Origin: Exiguobacterium chiriqhucha RW-2
Lineage (GTDB): Bacteria > Bacillota > Bacilli > Exiguobacteriales > Exiguobacteriaceae
Reading direction: 5' to 3'
DNA: 64,000 nt
Assembly (NCBI RefSeq): GCF_000416965.1
Contig: NZ_ATCL01000017.1
Span: forward strand, 45,443-109,442
Part shown: positions 1 to 7,895 of the stretch, piece after piece
Layout: each line of letters starts with the position of its first letter
Position numbering within the stretch: position 1 is the stretch's first letter
Notes under the pieces: generated by a model
What the model saw: the letters and a program-made list of their open reading frames with translations, nothing else
The model's database searches: none
What the model was told of the DNA's origin: nothing
Made by a program: the position numbers and the translations under genes

Positions 1-632
1 CCTGACTCATCCTGCTCACGGGCTTCGGCGATGACGTCCTCTTCTAAGTCAATCCCGGTCAACTTCCACTCTGGTTCGAGGCCATGCAGTTTACGCAAGT
101 AACCACCGTGCCCGCATCCGATATCGAGCATCGTCTTCACGTCGGCCTGACGCAACAGTTGTTGGACGACTGGGAAAGCGACCGTCTCGACGAGCGTCGA
201 CGTCTGTGCAACGACCTGTCCATGCGTCGCCCCATCGAACGTCTTCTGTTTGCCCGACTCTAAAAAGTCAGGGTAAGCGATGAGCGCCGGGATATGCAGC
301 TCCATCATCTCTTGCAGCATGAAACCGATACTGCGCTCATCCTCATGCGACAATTGATATTTCAAACTACGTGTCGGGAAGTAACGCCAGCCTCTCTTCT
401 TCAAATGACGAACGGCGACCCCCACTTCAAGCCAACGCTCCAGCGCGAGCTTCGTCAACGGTTGCTTCAAGCGAAGCGTCATCTCCGCAAAGCTGGCCCC
501 GCCTTGGAGTGCATCGAACAATCCATATTTATAGCCGATATATCCGTGCCAAAGCGGCAGGAACGATTCCGTTTGTTTCATCCATCTTCGCGCGTGCAAG
601 ACGCGTGACCATTCATTCATTTGTTGTTCCAT
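1..632 (-). CDS. SAM-dependent methyltransferase, 3' end outside the window
   Basis: About 210 residues are visible; the C-terminus runs off the left edge. Residues 1-140 look like a helical or winged-helix dimerisation segment, as in O-methyltransferase-like proteins. The class I methyltransferase fold starts near residue 165: motif I LDIGCGHGGYL (169-179) binds SAM, and GIDLE (193-197) is the acidic residue after strand 2. Two ATGs are adjacent; I chose the inner one because GAGG lies 7 bases before it. The substrate cannot be told. A short ORF on the opposite strand here is a shadow. The family is clear, the specific function is not. Confidence 0.75.
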   Translation of the reverse strand, partial: MEQQMNEWSRVLHARRWMKQTESFLPLWHGYIGYKYGLFDALQGGASFAEMTLRLKQPLTKLALERWLEVGVAVRHLKKRGWRYFPTRSLKYQLSHEDERSIGFMLQEMMELHIPALIAYPDFLESGKQKTFDGATHGQVVAQTSTLVETVAFPVVQQLLRQADVKTMLDIGCGHGGYLRKLHGLEPEWKLTGIDLEEDVIAEAREQDES

Positions 633-695
633 CATTTCACCTCATCATCGTTATCACTGATTTTTTTATTTTCCCCTAATAATTTACGGACAAAC

Positions 696-727
696 AAAAA
701 AATCCCACTCCGATGTGCGGAATGGGA
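696..727 (-). terminator. Rho-independent terminator after yisL
   Basis: Inverted repeat TCCCATTCCG / CGGAGTGGGA (one G-T type mismatch) followed on the minus strand by seven T. It lies just past the yisL stop codon. Confidence 0.85.
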
Positions 728-734
728 ATCAACC

Positions 735-1115
735 TTAAATGAAATTGCTAAAGAACGACTGTCCGTATGGCAACGCATAGCCGATGAAAATCGTCACGAG
801 TGCAAGTACGACGAAACCGCCGAACATCGCGTTCGCTGGTTTTTTCTTCTTCACACGGATGAGCGTCATCTCACCGAAGATGAGCGTGAGCAGTCCGACC
901 GTGATTTTCACGTGATAGAACATGCCGCCATCGTTCAATTGTAAATACAAATAAAGTCCTGTGCCGAACGCGACGAGCAACATGAGTCGAAACACCATGT
1001 GGGCAATCTTCCCGCTCTTGTTCGCGTTCTTATAGCCGACGTAGGCGACAGCGAACAAGACGAGTAATAAAATCCAGCTCGTGACGTGCGTGTGTAGGAA
1101 TGCAGTCAATGGCAT
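735..1115 (-). CDS. yisL: YisL-type DUF1516 / UPF0344 membrane protein
   Basis: A 126-residue protein with four hydrophobic segments (about 12-28, 38-58, 66-87 and 96-116) separated by short loops, including the basic stretch VKKKKP after the third helix. Length and pattern match the UPF0344 family, of which B. subtilis YisL is a member; the function is unknown. It stands alone, with its own terminator. The promoter region carries a perfect 8-bp inverted repeat (listed separately), so it may be controlled by a dedicated repressor. In B. subtilis yisL also lies near addAB, which supports the call. Confidence 0.8.
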   Translation of the reverse strand: MPLTAFLHTHVTSWILLLVLFAVAYVGYKNANKSGKIAHMVFRLMLLVAFGTGLYLYLQLNDGGMFYHVKITVGLLTLIFGEMTLIRVKKKKPANAMFGGFVVLALVTIFIGYALPYGQSFFSNFI

Positions 1116-1130
1116 TCAAAGTCCCCCTTT

Positions 1131-1156
1131 CCATTATGTACAATCTCTATTGTACA
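1131..1156 (-). promoter_or_regulatory. yisL promoter -10 with palindromic operator candidate
   Basis: The plus strand shows TGTACAAT-CTCT-ATTGTACA, a perfect inverted repeat (1137-1156). On the minus strand a CATAAT -10 (1138-1133) lies immediately next to it, so the palindrome fills the place of the spacer. I do not recognise the regulator. Confidence 0.5.
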
Positions 1157-1208
1157 CGAGTCGCTCGCTTTACGGTCAAGCGGGTGATTGAAAAATCTTC
1201 GCTTCCAC

Positions 1209-1244
1209 CAAAAAGGCGCCCCATCGATGATCGATAGGCGCCTT
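1209..1244 (-). terminator. Terminator after the histidine kinase gene
   Basis: AAGGCGCC / GGCGCCTT stem with an inner ATCGAT repeat, followed on the minus strand by TTTTTGG; 16 bases past the kinase stop. Confidence 0.85.
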
Positions 1245-1259
1245 GCGTTGCTGACGTGG

Positions 1260-3818
1260 TTAAGCTGTCGTCGTTTCTTGTTCACGGACGGCGTATTCAT
1301 AACTTGGAATGACGACCGTGAACGTCGAGCCTTGATGCTGCACCGACTCGACATGAATCTGACCGGCGTGACCGCGGACGATCTCCTGACAGATCGGAAG
1401 GCCGAGTCCGGTACCGCCGATTTCACGGCTGTCCGAATTGTCGACACGATAGAACTTGTCGAAGAGTCGGTCGAGCGCATCGCTCGGAATCCCGATTCCT
1501 TGGTCTTTCACTTTAATCGAAATGGATTGGTCGTGATGGGCCAGTTCGACTGTGATTTTCCCGCCACGCGGCGAATACTTCACGGCGTTCGAGAGCAAGT
1601 TACTCATCAACTGTTTGAACTTCTGACAGTCGGCGAACAGTTCATACGGGCGATCATCGGCCGTGACGAGTTCGAACTGATGTTTCAACGATGACGCCTC
1701 ATAGAACGTCATCATATCGCGAATGACCGGCTCGACGTCGAGCTGTTCGCGGTCATACATTTGACTGCCGGCTTCCATCCGTTGTACGTCAAGGAAGTCG
1801 TTGACGAGATGCGTCAAGCGCTCCGTCTCGGCATGAATCGTCTGCAAGTATTTCGCTTGCTTCTCGTTCGGCAACTGCTTCTTGACCATGAGCTCGGTGA
1901 ACCCATAAATCGAAGAGAGCGGGGTCCGCAATTCATGGGAGATGGTCGAGATGAACTCGCTCTTCAAGCGCTCCGCCTCGGTCTCGCTCGTGATGTCACG
2001 GAAGACGAGTAACGTTCCTTTCGATAACCCGCCGACGACGATGCGTTCCGCATACATCTGTAGGTTCATCTCCCCTTTACGAATCGAGAAACTCACGCTG
2101 TCATGCGGGAAGTCGTCCGTGAACAAACGATCGGTATACTTCAAGAAATCGTCTTCTTGATCGACTGTCGTTGAAATCGTCTCGCGCCATTCGTTCCATG
2201 ATAGTTCCGCGAGTTCGCTCGACGTGATGTCGTCAAGCTCAGGGAACATCTCATAGAGCGGACGGTTGACGAAGACGTCATCGGTCGAGTGTTCGACGTA
2301 AATGACCGCCTCGCGAATCGAGTCGAGAATCCGTTCCGTCTTCCCTTTCTCACGGGTCATCTCTTCAAACAGACGCATCCGGAGAAGTGAGAGCGACAAC
2401 TGACGGGCGAACGACATAATGTCGCCCATCTGTGTCTGCGTGAAGCGGTCTTTATAACGAACGAGATAGATGAACGCGATAATCGAGTCATCCGTCGGAT
2501 CATGGACCGGCACGGCCGTCTCATACATATAGTATGGATACGGGAGCGGATGGTCGCTCGCGACTTGTTTCGACGAATGGACGGTCGTCCGCAGTGTCAT
2601 CGCCCGCGTCAAGACCGAATTCTCGCTATCGAGCAATTGACGCGTGAGCGTCTCGTTCAAGCCGTGGCTCGTGATCGAGAATGAACCTGTCGCATCGACG
2701 AAGACGAGCGCGCCGACTTCTGAGTCGGTGATGGCGACGAGCTTCTCGATAATTTCTGGATAGGCCGTGAGCGAATCGCGGGCCGCGAGCGTCTCGGTCA
2801 ATTCGTTACGATAAGCCAAGTGTTGCTCGTTCTGTTGCGTCTGCTCCAAGATCTCTTCAAGCTCTTGCTGTTGCGCTTGAAGCTCTTCTTGTTGAGCAAT
2901 CAACTCTTCTTGTTGCGCTTGCAACTCGTGGTTCTTCTCAATCAAGTGACGTTCGTTGTCACGAAGCGTCTCGGCCATTTTGTTGAACGACCGTGACATC
3001 GTCCCAATCTCATCTTCACGCTCCATCTGGTCGCTCAAATCGACGATCTCGCCTTTAAGCAGACGGTCCGATGCGATCGAGAGACGTGAAATCAAACGCG
3101 TTTGACGGCGCAAGAACGGTTGGATGAACAATAAAATCAAGGCCGCGAACGACAAAATGCTCGCAATCCACAAGAACTGAAGAATGTCGTTATTCAACTT
3201 CCAAGCGTCATACACTTTTTGTTTCTCGCTATTCATCAAGTCCTTATAATCGGATAAGGCCGTCTCGATCTGTTGAATCGGGCCGAGCGTATCGATGCCA
3301 CGCTCTGGGCTATACGGCACGACGCCCTGTTCGATCAAACGCTGGGCTGTCGGCAACGCCAACACCGTCTCTGGGTCGATGGTCGTCTCGGTGATTTCAC
3401 CTTCTGCCCGCAATTGACCGTACTCCGTCGTCACCGGAAGGATGACACCGAAATAGAAGTCATGAAACCCTTGCAAATCCTCCGCGAAAATCTCACCTTG
3501 TTTCGTCTGGACGACGCTCTTGAACCAGTTAATCTCTTGTTGGAACTCGTTCTCTTTCGCCTTGGCCCGCTCAAGTGCCTCGGTATCCCCAAACAAGAGG
3601 AAGCCACGAGAATCATATTGAGCGCCTTGCCAGTCGTCCCAAAGCACGTTCAACCGGTCAATCCGCTCATCGACATCTTGTAGTCGTTGTTCGTTCGCCG
3701 CAACCCGCTCTTCCATGTACATGTACATGAAAATTGAGCCGACGAGCGCGAGCGCGAGGAACGAGTAGAGGACGACCATGAGGTCGCGACCGAGTTTTTG
3801 TTTAAACCATCTGTTCAA
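1260..3818 (-). CDS. Membrane sensor histidine kinase (CHASE3-HAMP-GAF-PAS-HisKA-HATPase)
   Basis: 852 residues. The N-terminal anchor (about 13-33) and a second helix (about 215-235) flank an extracytoplasmic helical domain resembling CHASE3. Next come HAMP, a glutamine/glutamate-rich coiled coil built on QQEEL repeats (about 295-335), a GAF-like domain (about 350-490), a PAS-like domain (about 500-600), the H-box with STISHELRTP near residue 630, and a C-terminal ATPase with DQGIGIP and GTGLGLPI motifs. The long cytoplasmic sensory region suggests it integrates an intracellular cue as well as an external one. It is cotranscribed with the receiver gene, which overlaps it by 4 bases (ATGA). 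No ligand can be inferred. Confidence 0.88.
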   Translation of the reverse strand: MNRWFKQKLGRDLMVVLYSFLALALVGSIFMYMYMEERVAANEQRLQDVDERIDRLNVLWDDWQGAQYDSRGFLLFGDTEALERAKAKENEFQQEINWFKSVVQTKQGEIFAEDLQGFHDFYFGVILPVTTEYGQLRAEGEITETTIDPETVLALPTAQRLIEQGVVPYSPERGIDTLGPIQQIETALSDYKDLMNSEKQKVYDAWKLNNDILQFLWIASILSFAALILLFIQPFLRRQTRLISRLSIASDRLLKGEIVDLSDQMEREDEIGTMSRSFNKMAETLRDNERHLIEKNHELQAQQEELIAQQEELQAQQQELEEILEQTQQNEQHLAYRNELTETLAARDSLTAYPEIIEKLVAITDSEVGALVFVDATGSFSITSHGLNETLTRQLLDSENSVLTRAMTLRTTVHSSKQVASDHPLPYPYYMYETAVPVHDPTDDSIIAFIYLVRYKDRFTQTQMGDIMSFARQLSLSLLRMRLFEEMTREKGKTERILDSIREAVIYVEHSTDDVFVNRPLYEMFPELDDITSSELAELSWNEWRETISTTVDQEDDFLKYTDRLFTDDFPHDSVSFSIRKGEMNLQMYAERIVVGGLSKGTLLVFRDITSETEAERLKSEFISTISHELRTPLSSIYGFTELMVKKQLPNEKQAKYLQTIHAETERLTHLVNDFLDVQRMEAGSQMYDREQLDVEPVIRDMMTFYEASSLKHQFELVTADDRPYELFADCQKFKQLMSNLLSNAVKYSPRGGKITVELAHHDQSISIKVKDQGIGIPSDALDRLFDKFYRVDNSDSREIGGTGLGLPICQEIVRGHAGQIHVESVQHQGSTFTVVIPSYEYAVREQETTTA

Positions 3819-4177
3819 TTCACGATGCCTCCTATAATCTTCACCAATTCAAGTGGACTGAACGGCTTCGAAATAAAGTAGTCGACGCCAATCTCATTCG
3901 CGCAATCACGATCAGATTGTTGGCTCTTCGCCGTGAGCATCATCACTTTCGTATGTTGACGTCCTGGAAGTTTTCGTACTTTCTCAATGACCTCAAGACC
4001 GGTCATGCCTGGCATCATATGGTCGACAATCACGAGGTCATACTCGTTCTGTTCGATTAGCCGGTAGGCTTCAAGGCCGTCTGGTGCTTCATCAATGTCA
4101 TATCCTTCATCTTCTAATGTATCTAAAACAAGCATGCGCAATACTTCTTCATCTTCTGCTAGTAAAATTTTTACCAT
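3815..4177 (-). CDS. Stand-alone CheY-like response regulator
   Basis: 120 residues: a single receiver domain with no output domain. The acidic pocket (E8, D9), the phospho-acceptor D52 in IVDHMMPG, T82 and K104 (KPFSP) are all present, so it should be phosphorylated. Its stop overlaps the start of the kinase, which is the obvious partner. Having no DNA-binding domain, it must act by protein contact or as a phospho-relay intermediate. The start is preceded by GGAGG with normal spacing. Confidence 0.9.
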   Translation of the reverse strand: MVKILLAEDEEVLRMLVLDTLEDEGYDIDEAPDGLEAYRLIEQNEYDLVIVDHMMPGMTGLEVIEKVRKLPGRQHTKVMMLTAKSQQSDRDCANEIGVDYFISKPFSPLELVKIIGGIVN

Positions 4178-4209
4178 GACGATTCCTCCATTTTTTATCC
4201 CATTCCATT

Positions 4210-4238
4210 ATTTTAACGGATTCAGTTCGTAATCACAA
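4210..4238 (-). promoter_or_regulatory. Sigma-A-type promoter of the two-component operon
   Basis: On the minus strand TTGTGA (4238-4233), a 17-base spacer and TAAAAT (4215-4210) lie just upstream of the receiver gene and downstream of the addA terminator. Confidence 0.55.
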
Positions 4239-4276
4239 AAAATAAGGGTGTACGGTGTATAACCGTACCCCTTTTT
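4236..4276 (-). terminator. Terminator after addA
   Basis: GGGTGTACGGT pairs with ACCGTACCCC (one bulge) around a short loop; a T-rich run follows on the minus strand. The arms have A and T runs on both sides, so it may also work from the other direction. Confidence 0.75.
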
Positions 4277-4292
4277 CTTCACAACGTCTACA

Positions 4293-7200
4293 TTATAATA
4301 CAACAATTTCCTGCAATTCGAGCGAATAAATGAGCATCTGCCCGACCGTGATTCCCCAAATCGCCTCGATTGCCTCACGATAAAGCGAGAGTTGGACGTG
4401 ATAGCGGTCTCGCAACATTTGTTTGGCCGCTTCACGGGAACCGCTCGAGAAAAGCACGGAGTCCGATTTATAGTCAAGGAGCACATACGTCTCTCCGTCA
4501 TAAAACAGACAATCGATAATTCCTTGAATCAGCACGTGCTCGTCGGTGAACACCCCTGTCGGATTGACTCGCTCGGCCGGGACCGTGTACGTGAACGGTA
4601 GCTCGCGCCAACCTGTCCCGGTTTGAAGCGCTGCTGTCAACGAGCGTCCTGTTTCAGAGGCAAAGAACGCCTCGATTTCGGGACTCGCAAGCCGTGCCGT
4701 CTCGGCCTCGACCGGGCTGAGCATGCTTTCCGCTTCCCAGCGGTCGATTTGGACATCGAGCGGTTTGGACGGGTCAATTAATTGGAAGACGAGATGTAAC
4801 GTCGTCCCCCGTTCCGCCCCTGTCTGTTGAGATTGCTTCCATTTCGGTTCTCGATACGGGGTGTCCGTCGCCCGGTACGTCTCTTCGAACGCCGCCTGTT
4901 CAAGCTGAAGCGCCCGTTTCAACTCGGTCACCGTTTGTTTGGCCGCCGTCTCCGTCGCAGCCTGCGCCGGATAAGCGTAGGCGAATGCCTTGTGGACGAA
5001 CTCGCTGACGTTCGCTTCGTCTTTCACCTTGAAATCGATCGCCTCGAACTGTTTGACGTGATGGAGCTGCGCCATCATCTCTTGGAGCGTCGCGACTTCT
5101 GCCAAATCTCCCTCACCGATGATGCGATACGTCCACGGTGTCGCTTCTGGTTGCGGAGCGATAACCGGCAAGCCTTGTTGTTCTAAGAACGAGGCAGCCC
5201 CTTCAAGTTTCAGGAGTGCCGGAGCGACCCAATCGAGATACGTCTTCGCGTCACGACGCGACTCGGCCGATAACGTCGTCCCGGTCTGCTCGACGTGCAG
5301 CCACTTCTGAATCTGTTTCCCCGGTTCTTTAATCGTCCCGACCAAAATCAATTTCTCTTTGGCACGGGTGAGGGCGACATACAGGACGCGCATCTCTTCG
5401 GCTTTCATCGTGGCATCGAGATCGCGGCGAATCATCTCTTTGACGAACGTCTCCGTCTTCGTCCGGGTGACGACATCGATGGCGTCGAGTGAGATGCCAT
5501 ACCGTTTATGGAAGATGACGCGCTGCATTTGGTCGCGTTTATTGAACTGCTTTCCAAGCTGGGCGACGATCGTGACCGGGAATTCCAGTCCTTTCGACTT
5601 ATGGACCGTCATGATTCGGACGACGTTCTCTTCTTCGCCGAGCGAACGCGCCTCTGACAAATCCTCACCGTTATCTTGCAGTCGGTCCATCACGCGGAGG
5701 AAGCGATACAAACCGCGGTATCCGCTCCGTTCATAGGACAAGGCCCGATCATAGAGCGCCTTCAAGTTTTCTTGGCGTCCTTTCCCACCTGGCAAGCCGC
5801 CGGCGAAATCGTAGAAGCCGGTGTCGTTGAACACTTGTTGAATCAGCTCCGACAAACTATGGTTCCGTGCGAACGTGCGCCACGCTGACAACGCGTCGAG
5901 CACATCGCCGCACTTCAGACCGAGGTCATCCTCATCGTCCGCTTTCGCTTTGAGCGCCTCGAAGAACGAGTCCTCCGATTCAAGACGAATCTTGGCCAGT
6001 TCTTGGTCACTGAAGCCGAACATCGGTGAACGGAGCGCTCCCGCGAGCGGGATGTCTTGAAGCGGATTGTCAATCAGTTTCAACACGGCGAGCATCATGC
6101 GAATCTCGGTCGCCTGGAAATAGCCGCCGTCTGAATCGGTATAGGCCGGGATGTTGTACTGTGTCAAAATATCCATTAGCTGTTCGACGCGCTCTTTTTT
6201 TGAGCGGACCAAGATGACGATATCGCGATATTCGCACGACCGCAGCAAGCCGGTCGCCTCATCGGTCACTTTGAACGGTTCCTCGCCCGAGACAAGTTCT
6301 AAAATCCGGGTCGCGATGGCGCGTCCTTCGAGCTCTTGTTTCGAGAGATCACGACTCTCACCATTGACGAGAATCAGCTCAGGTCTCGCCTCGAGCTCCT
6401 CATACGCCCGGCCTGGCACGAGTCGGGCCGCCTCATCGTATTCAATCTCACTTACTTCCTCGTCCATCAACCGGACGAACAAGTCGTTGATGCCATGGAG
6501 CACTTCGGCCCGGCTCCTGAAGTTTTGGGACAGGTCGATCCGTTGTCCCGAACCACCTTGTTTGAACCGGGTCGCCTTTTCGATGAACAGACGCGGCTCG
6601 GCATGGCGGAACCGATAAATCGATTGTTTGATATCGCCGACCATGAACAAGTTGCCGACGTGTTCGGCTTCGTGGCTGACGAGTCCGATAATCGTCTCTT
6701 GGATCTCGTTCGTATCTTGATACTCATCGATCAACACTTCGGCGAAGCGCTGTTTATAGAGCGATGCGACCGAAGACGGTCCGTCCCCGTCGCGCAAAAT
6801 CGCGAGCGCATAATGTTCAAGGTCGCTGAAATCGACGAAGGCGCGGTCCCGCTTCGCCTGCTCATAGGCGGCACCGAACGTCCGGACGGTCTTGACGAGC
6901 GTCTCGACGAGCGGACATTGCGTCATCAAGACCTCTAAATAGTCCGCTCCGCTCGTGCCGGCCTGTGCGGTCGCTTCGCTCAACTTCTTCTTCGCCTGGT
7001 CGTAGGCCGGTTTCAACACCGTGTGGTAGACATGATGTTCGTCTTTCTTTTGGACGGATTTCATCGTCCCGAATTTGACGGCGCGGGAAGCCGTCTCGAG
7101 CTCGCTCCACTTGAACGAGTTCGGATCAAGGTTCGCGAACGGCAAAATCGCCTGTTGCACGTTCTCGGATTGCGCCTCATAACCGGCGAGCCGAAGCTCG

Positions 7201-7895
7201 ATGGCGACGCGACGAAGTTGACGCAACGCTTTCTCGATGTCTACCCAAAGCAGGTGACCGAATTCGATCAGCAATTGCTCATCGTCCGGGTCCCCGTCAA
7301 ATTGATACAACGAGACGAGCTCATCCAGATAGGCTTCCGGGTCAGGCAGTGTTCGCGCATAGTGATAAAGTCCGAGAATCAACTCCTCAATCTCACTGTC
7401 CCCGCGGTCGGACGTATAGGCGTCAATCAAGGCGAAGAACGCTTGGTCTTGTTCGCCATAGGCGTCTTCGAGCACGTCTTCGAGCACATCGTCCTGCAAG
7501 AGCACCAAATCACGCTCTTCAGCGATTTTGAACGCCGGGTCGAGGTCGAGCAAATAGTAATTCTCTCGAATCACCTCGAGACAGAACGAGTGAATCGTCG
7601 TGATGAGTGCTCGGTTGAGCATTTGGCGTTGTTTGCGAATATATGCGTTCTCCGGGTCGTCACGAAGCGCTTGATCGAGCGCTTTGGCGATTCGCCGCTT
7701 CATCTCGGCCGCGGCCGCATTCGTGAATGTGACCACGAGCATGCGGTCGGCCGTCAGTTCGTCCGTCTCATCCAAGAGACGGCTCGCAAGTCGTTCCACG
7801 AGGACTGCCGTCTTGCCGGAACCGGCTGCCGCCGAGACGAGCACGTGCGATCCTCTGGCATCAATGGCCGCTTGTTGGTCATTCGTCCACTTCAT
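4293..7895 (-). CDS. addA: AddA, ATP-dependent helicase/nuclease subunit A
   Basis: About 1200 residues, usual for AddA. With AddB it forms the RecBCD-like enzyme that processes double-strand breaks to Chi-like sites for RecA loading. The UvrD-type helicase has Walker A in AAAGSGKTA near residue 25, LIDEYQDTN (motif II) and HKSKGLEFP (motif V region). The C-terminal RecB-like nuclease has GIIDCLFYD and LLDYKSD. A GTG nine bases upstream is in frame, but AGGAGG lies 8 bases before the ATG chosen here. The gene begins inside the 3' end of addB (17-base overlap), so the two are translationally coupled. Confidence 0.96.
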   Translation of the reverse strand: MKWTNDQQAAIDARGSHVLVSAAAGSGKTAVLVERLASRLLDETDELTADRMLVVTFTNAAAAEMKRRIAKALDQALRDDPENAYIRKQRQMLNRALITTIHSFCLEVIRENYYLLDLDPAFKIAEERDLVLLQDDVLEDVLEDAYGEQDQAFFALIDAYTSDRGDSEIEELILGLYHYARTLPDPEAYLDELVSLYQFDGDPDDEQLLIEFGHLLWVDIEKALRQLRRVAIELRLAGYEAQSENVQQAILPFANLDPNSFKWSELETASRAVKFGTMKSVQKKDEHHVYHTVLKPAYDQAKKKLSEATAQAGTSGADYLEVLMTQCPLVETLVKTVRTFGAAYEQAKRDRAFVDFSDLEHYALAILRDGDGPSSVASLYKQRFAEVLIDEYQDTNEIQETIIGLVSHEAEHVGNLFMVGDIKQSIYRFRHAEPRLFIEKATRFKQGGSGQRIDLSQNFRSRAEVLHGINDLFVRLMDEEVSEIEYDEAARLVPGRAYEELEARPELILVNGESRDLSKQELEGRAIATRILELVSGEEPFKVTDEATGLLRSCEYRDIVILVRSKKERVEQLMDILTQYNIPAYTDSDGGYFQATEIRMMLAVLKLIDNPLQDIPLAGALRSPMFGFSDQELAKIRLESEDSFFEALKAKADDEDDLGLKCGDVLDALSAWRTFARNHSLSELIQQVFNDTGFYDFAGGLPGGKGRQENLKALYDRALSYERSGYRGLYRFLRVMDRLQDNGEDLSEARSLGEEENVVRIMTVHKSKGLEFPVTIVAQLGKQFNKRDQMQRVIFHKRYGISLDAIDVVTRTKTETFVKEMIRRDLDATMKAEEMRVLYVALTRAKEKLILVGTIKEPGKQIQKWLHVEQTGTTLSAESRRDAKTYLDWVAPALLKLEGAASFLEQQGLPVIAPQPEATPWTYRIIGEGDLAEVATLQEMMAQLHHVKQFEAIDFKVKDEANVSEFVHKAFAYAYPAQAATETAAKQTVTELKRALQLEQAAFEETYRATDTPYREPKWKQSQQTGAERGTTLHLVFQLIDPSKPLDVQIDRWEAESMLSPVEAETARLASPEIEAFFASETGRSLTAALQTGTGWRELPFTYTVPAERVNPTGVFTDEHVLIQGIIDCLFYDGETYVLLDYKSDSVLFSSGSREAAKQMLRDRYHVQLSLYREAIEAIWGITVGQMLIYSLELQEIVVL

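Noticed and set aside
294..944. Several short plus-strand ORFs near the left edge
   Set aside because: They are antisense to the methyltransferase and yisL, and lack ribosome sites.
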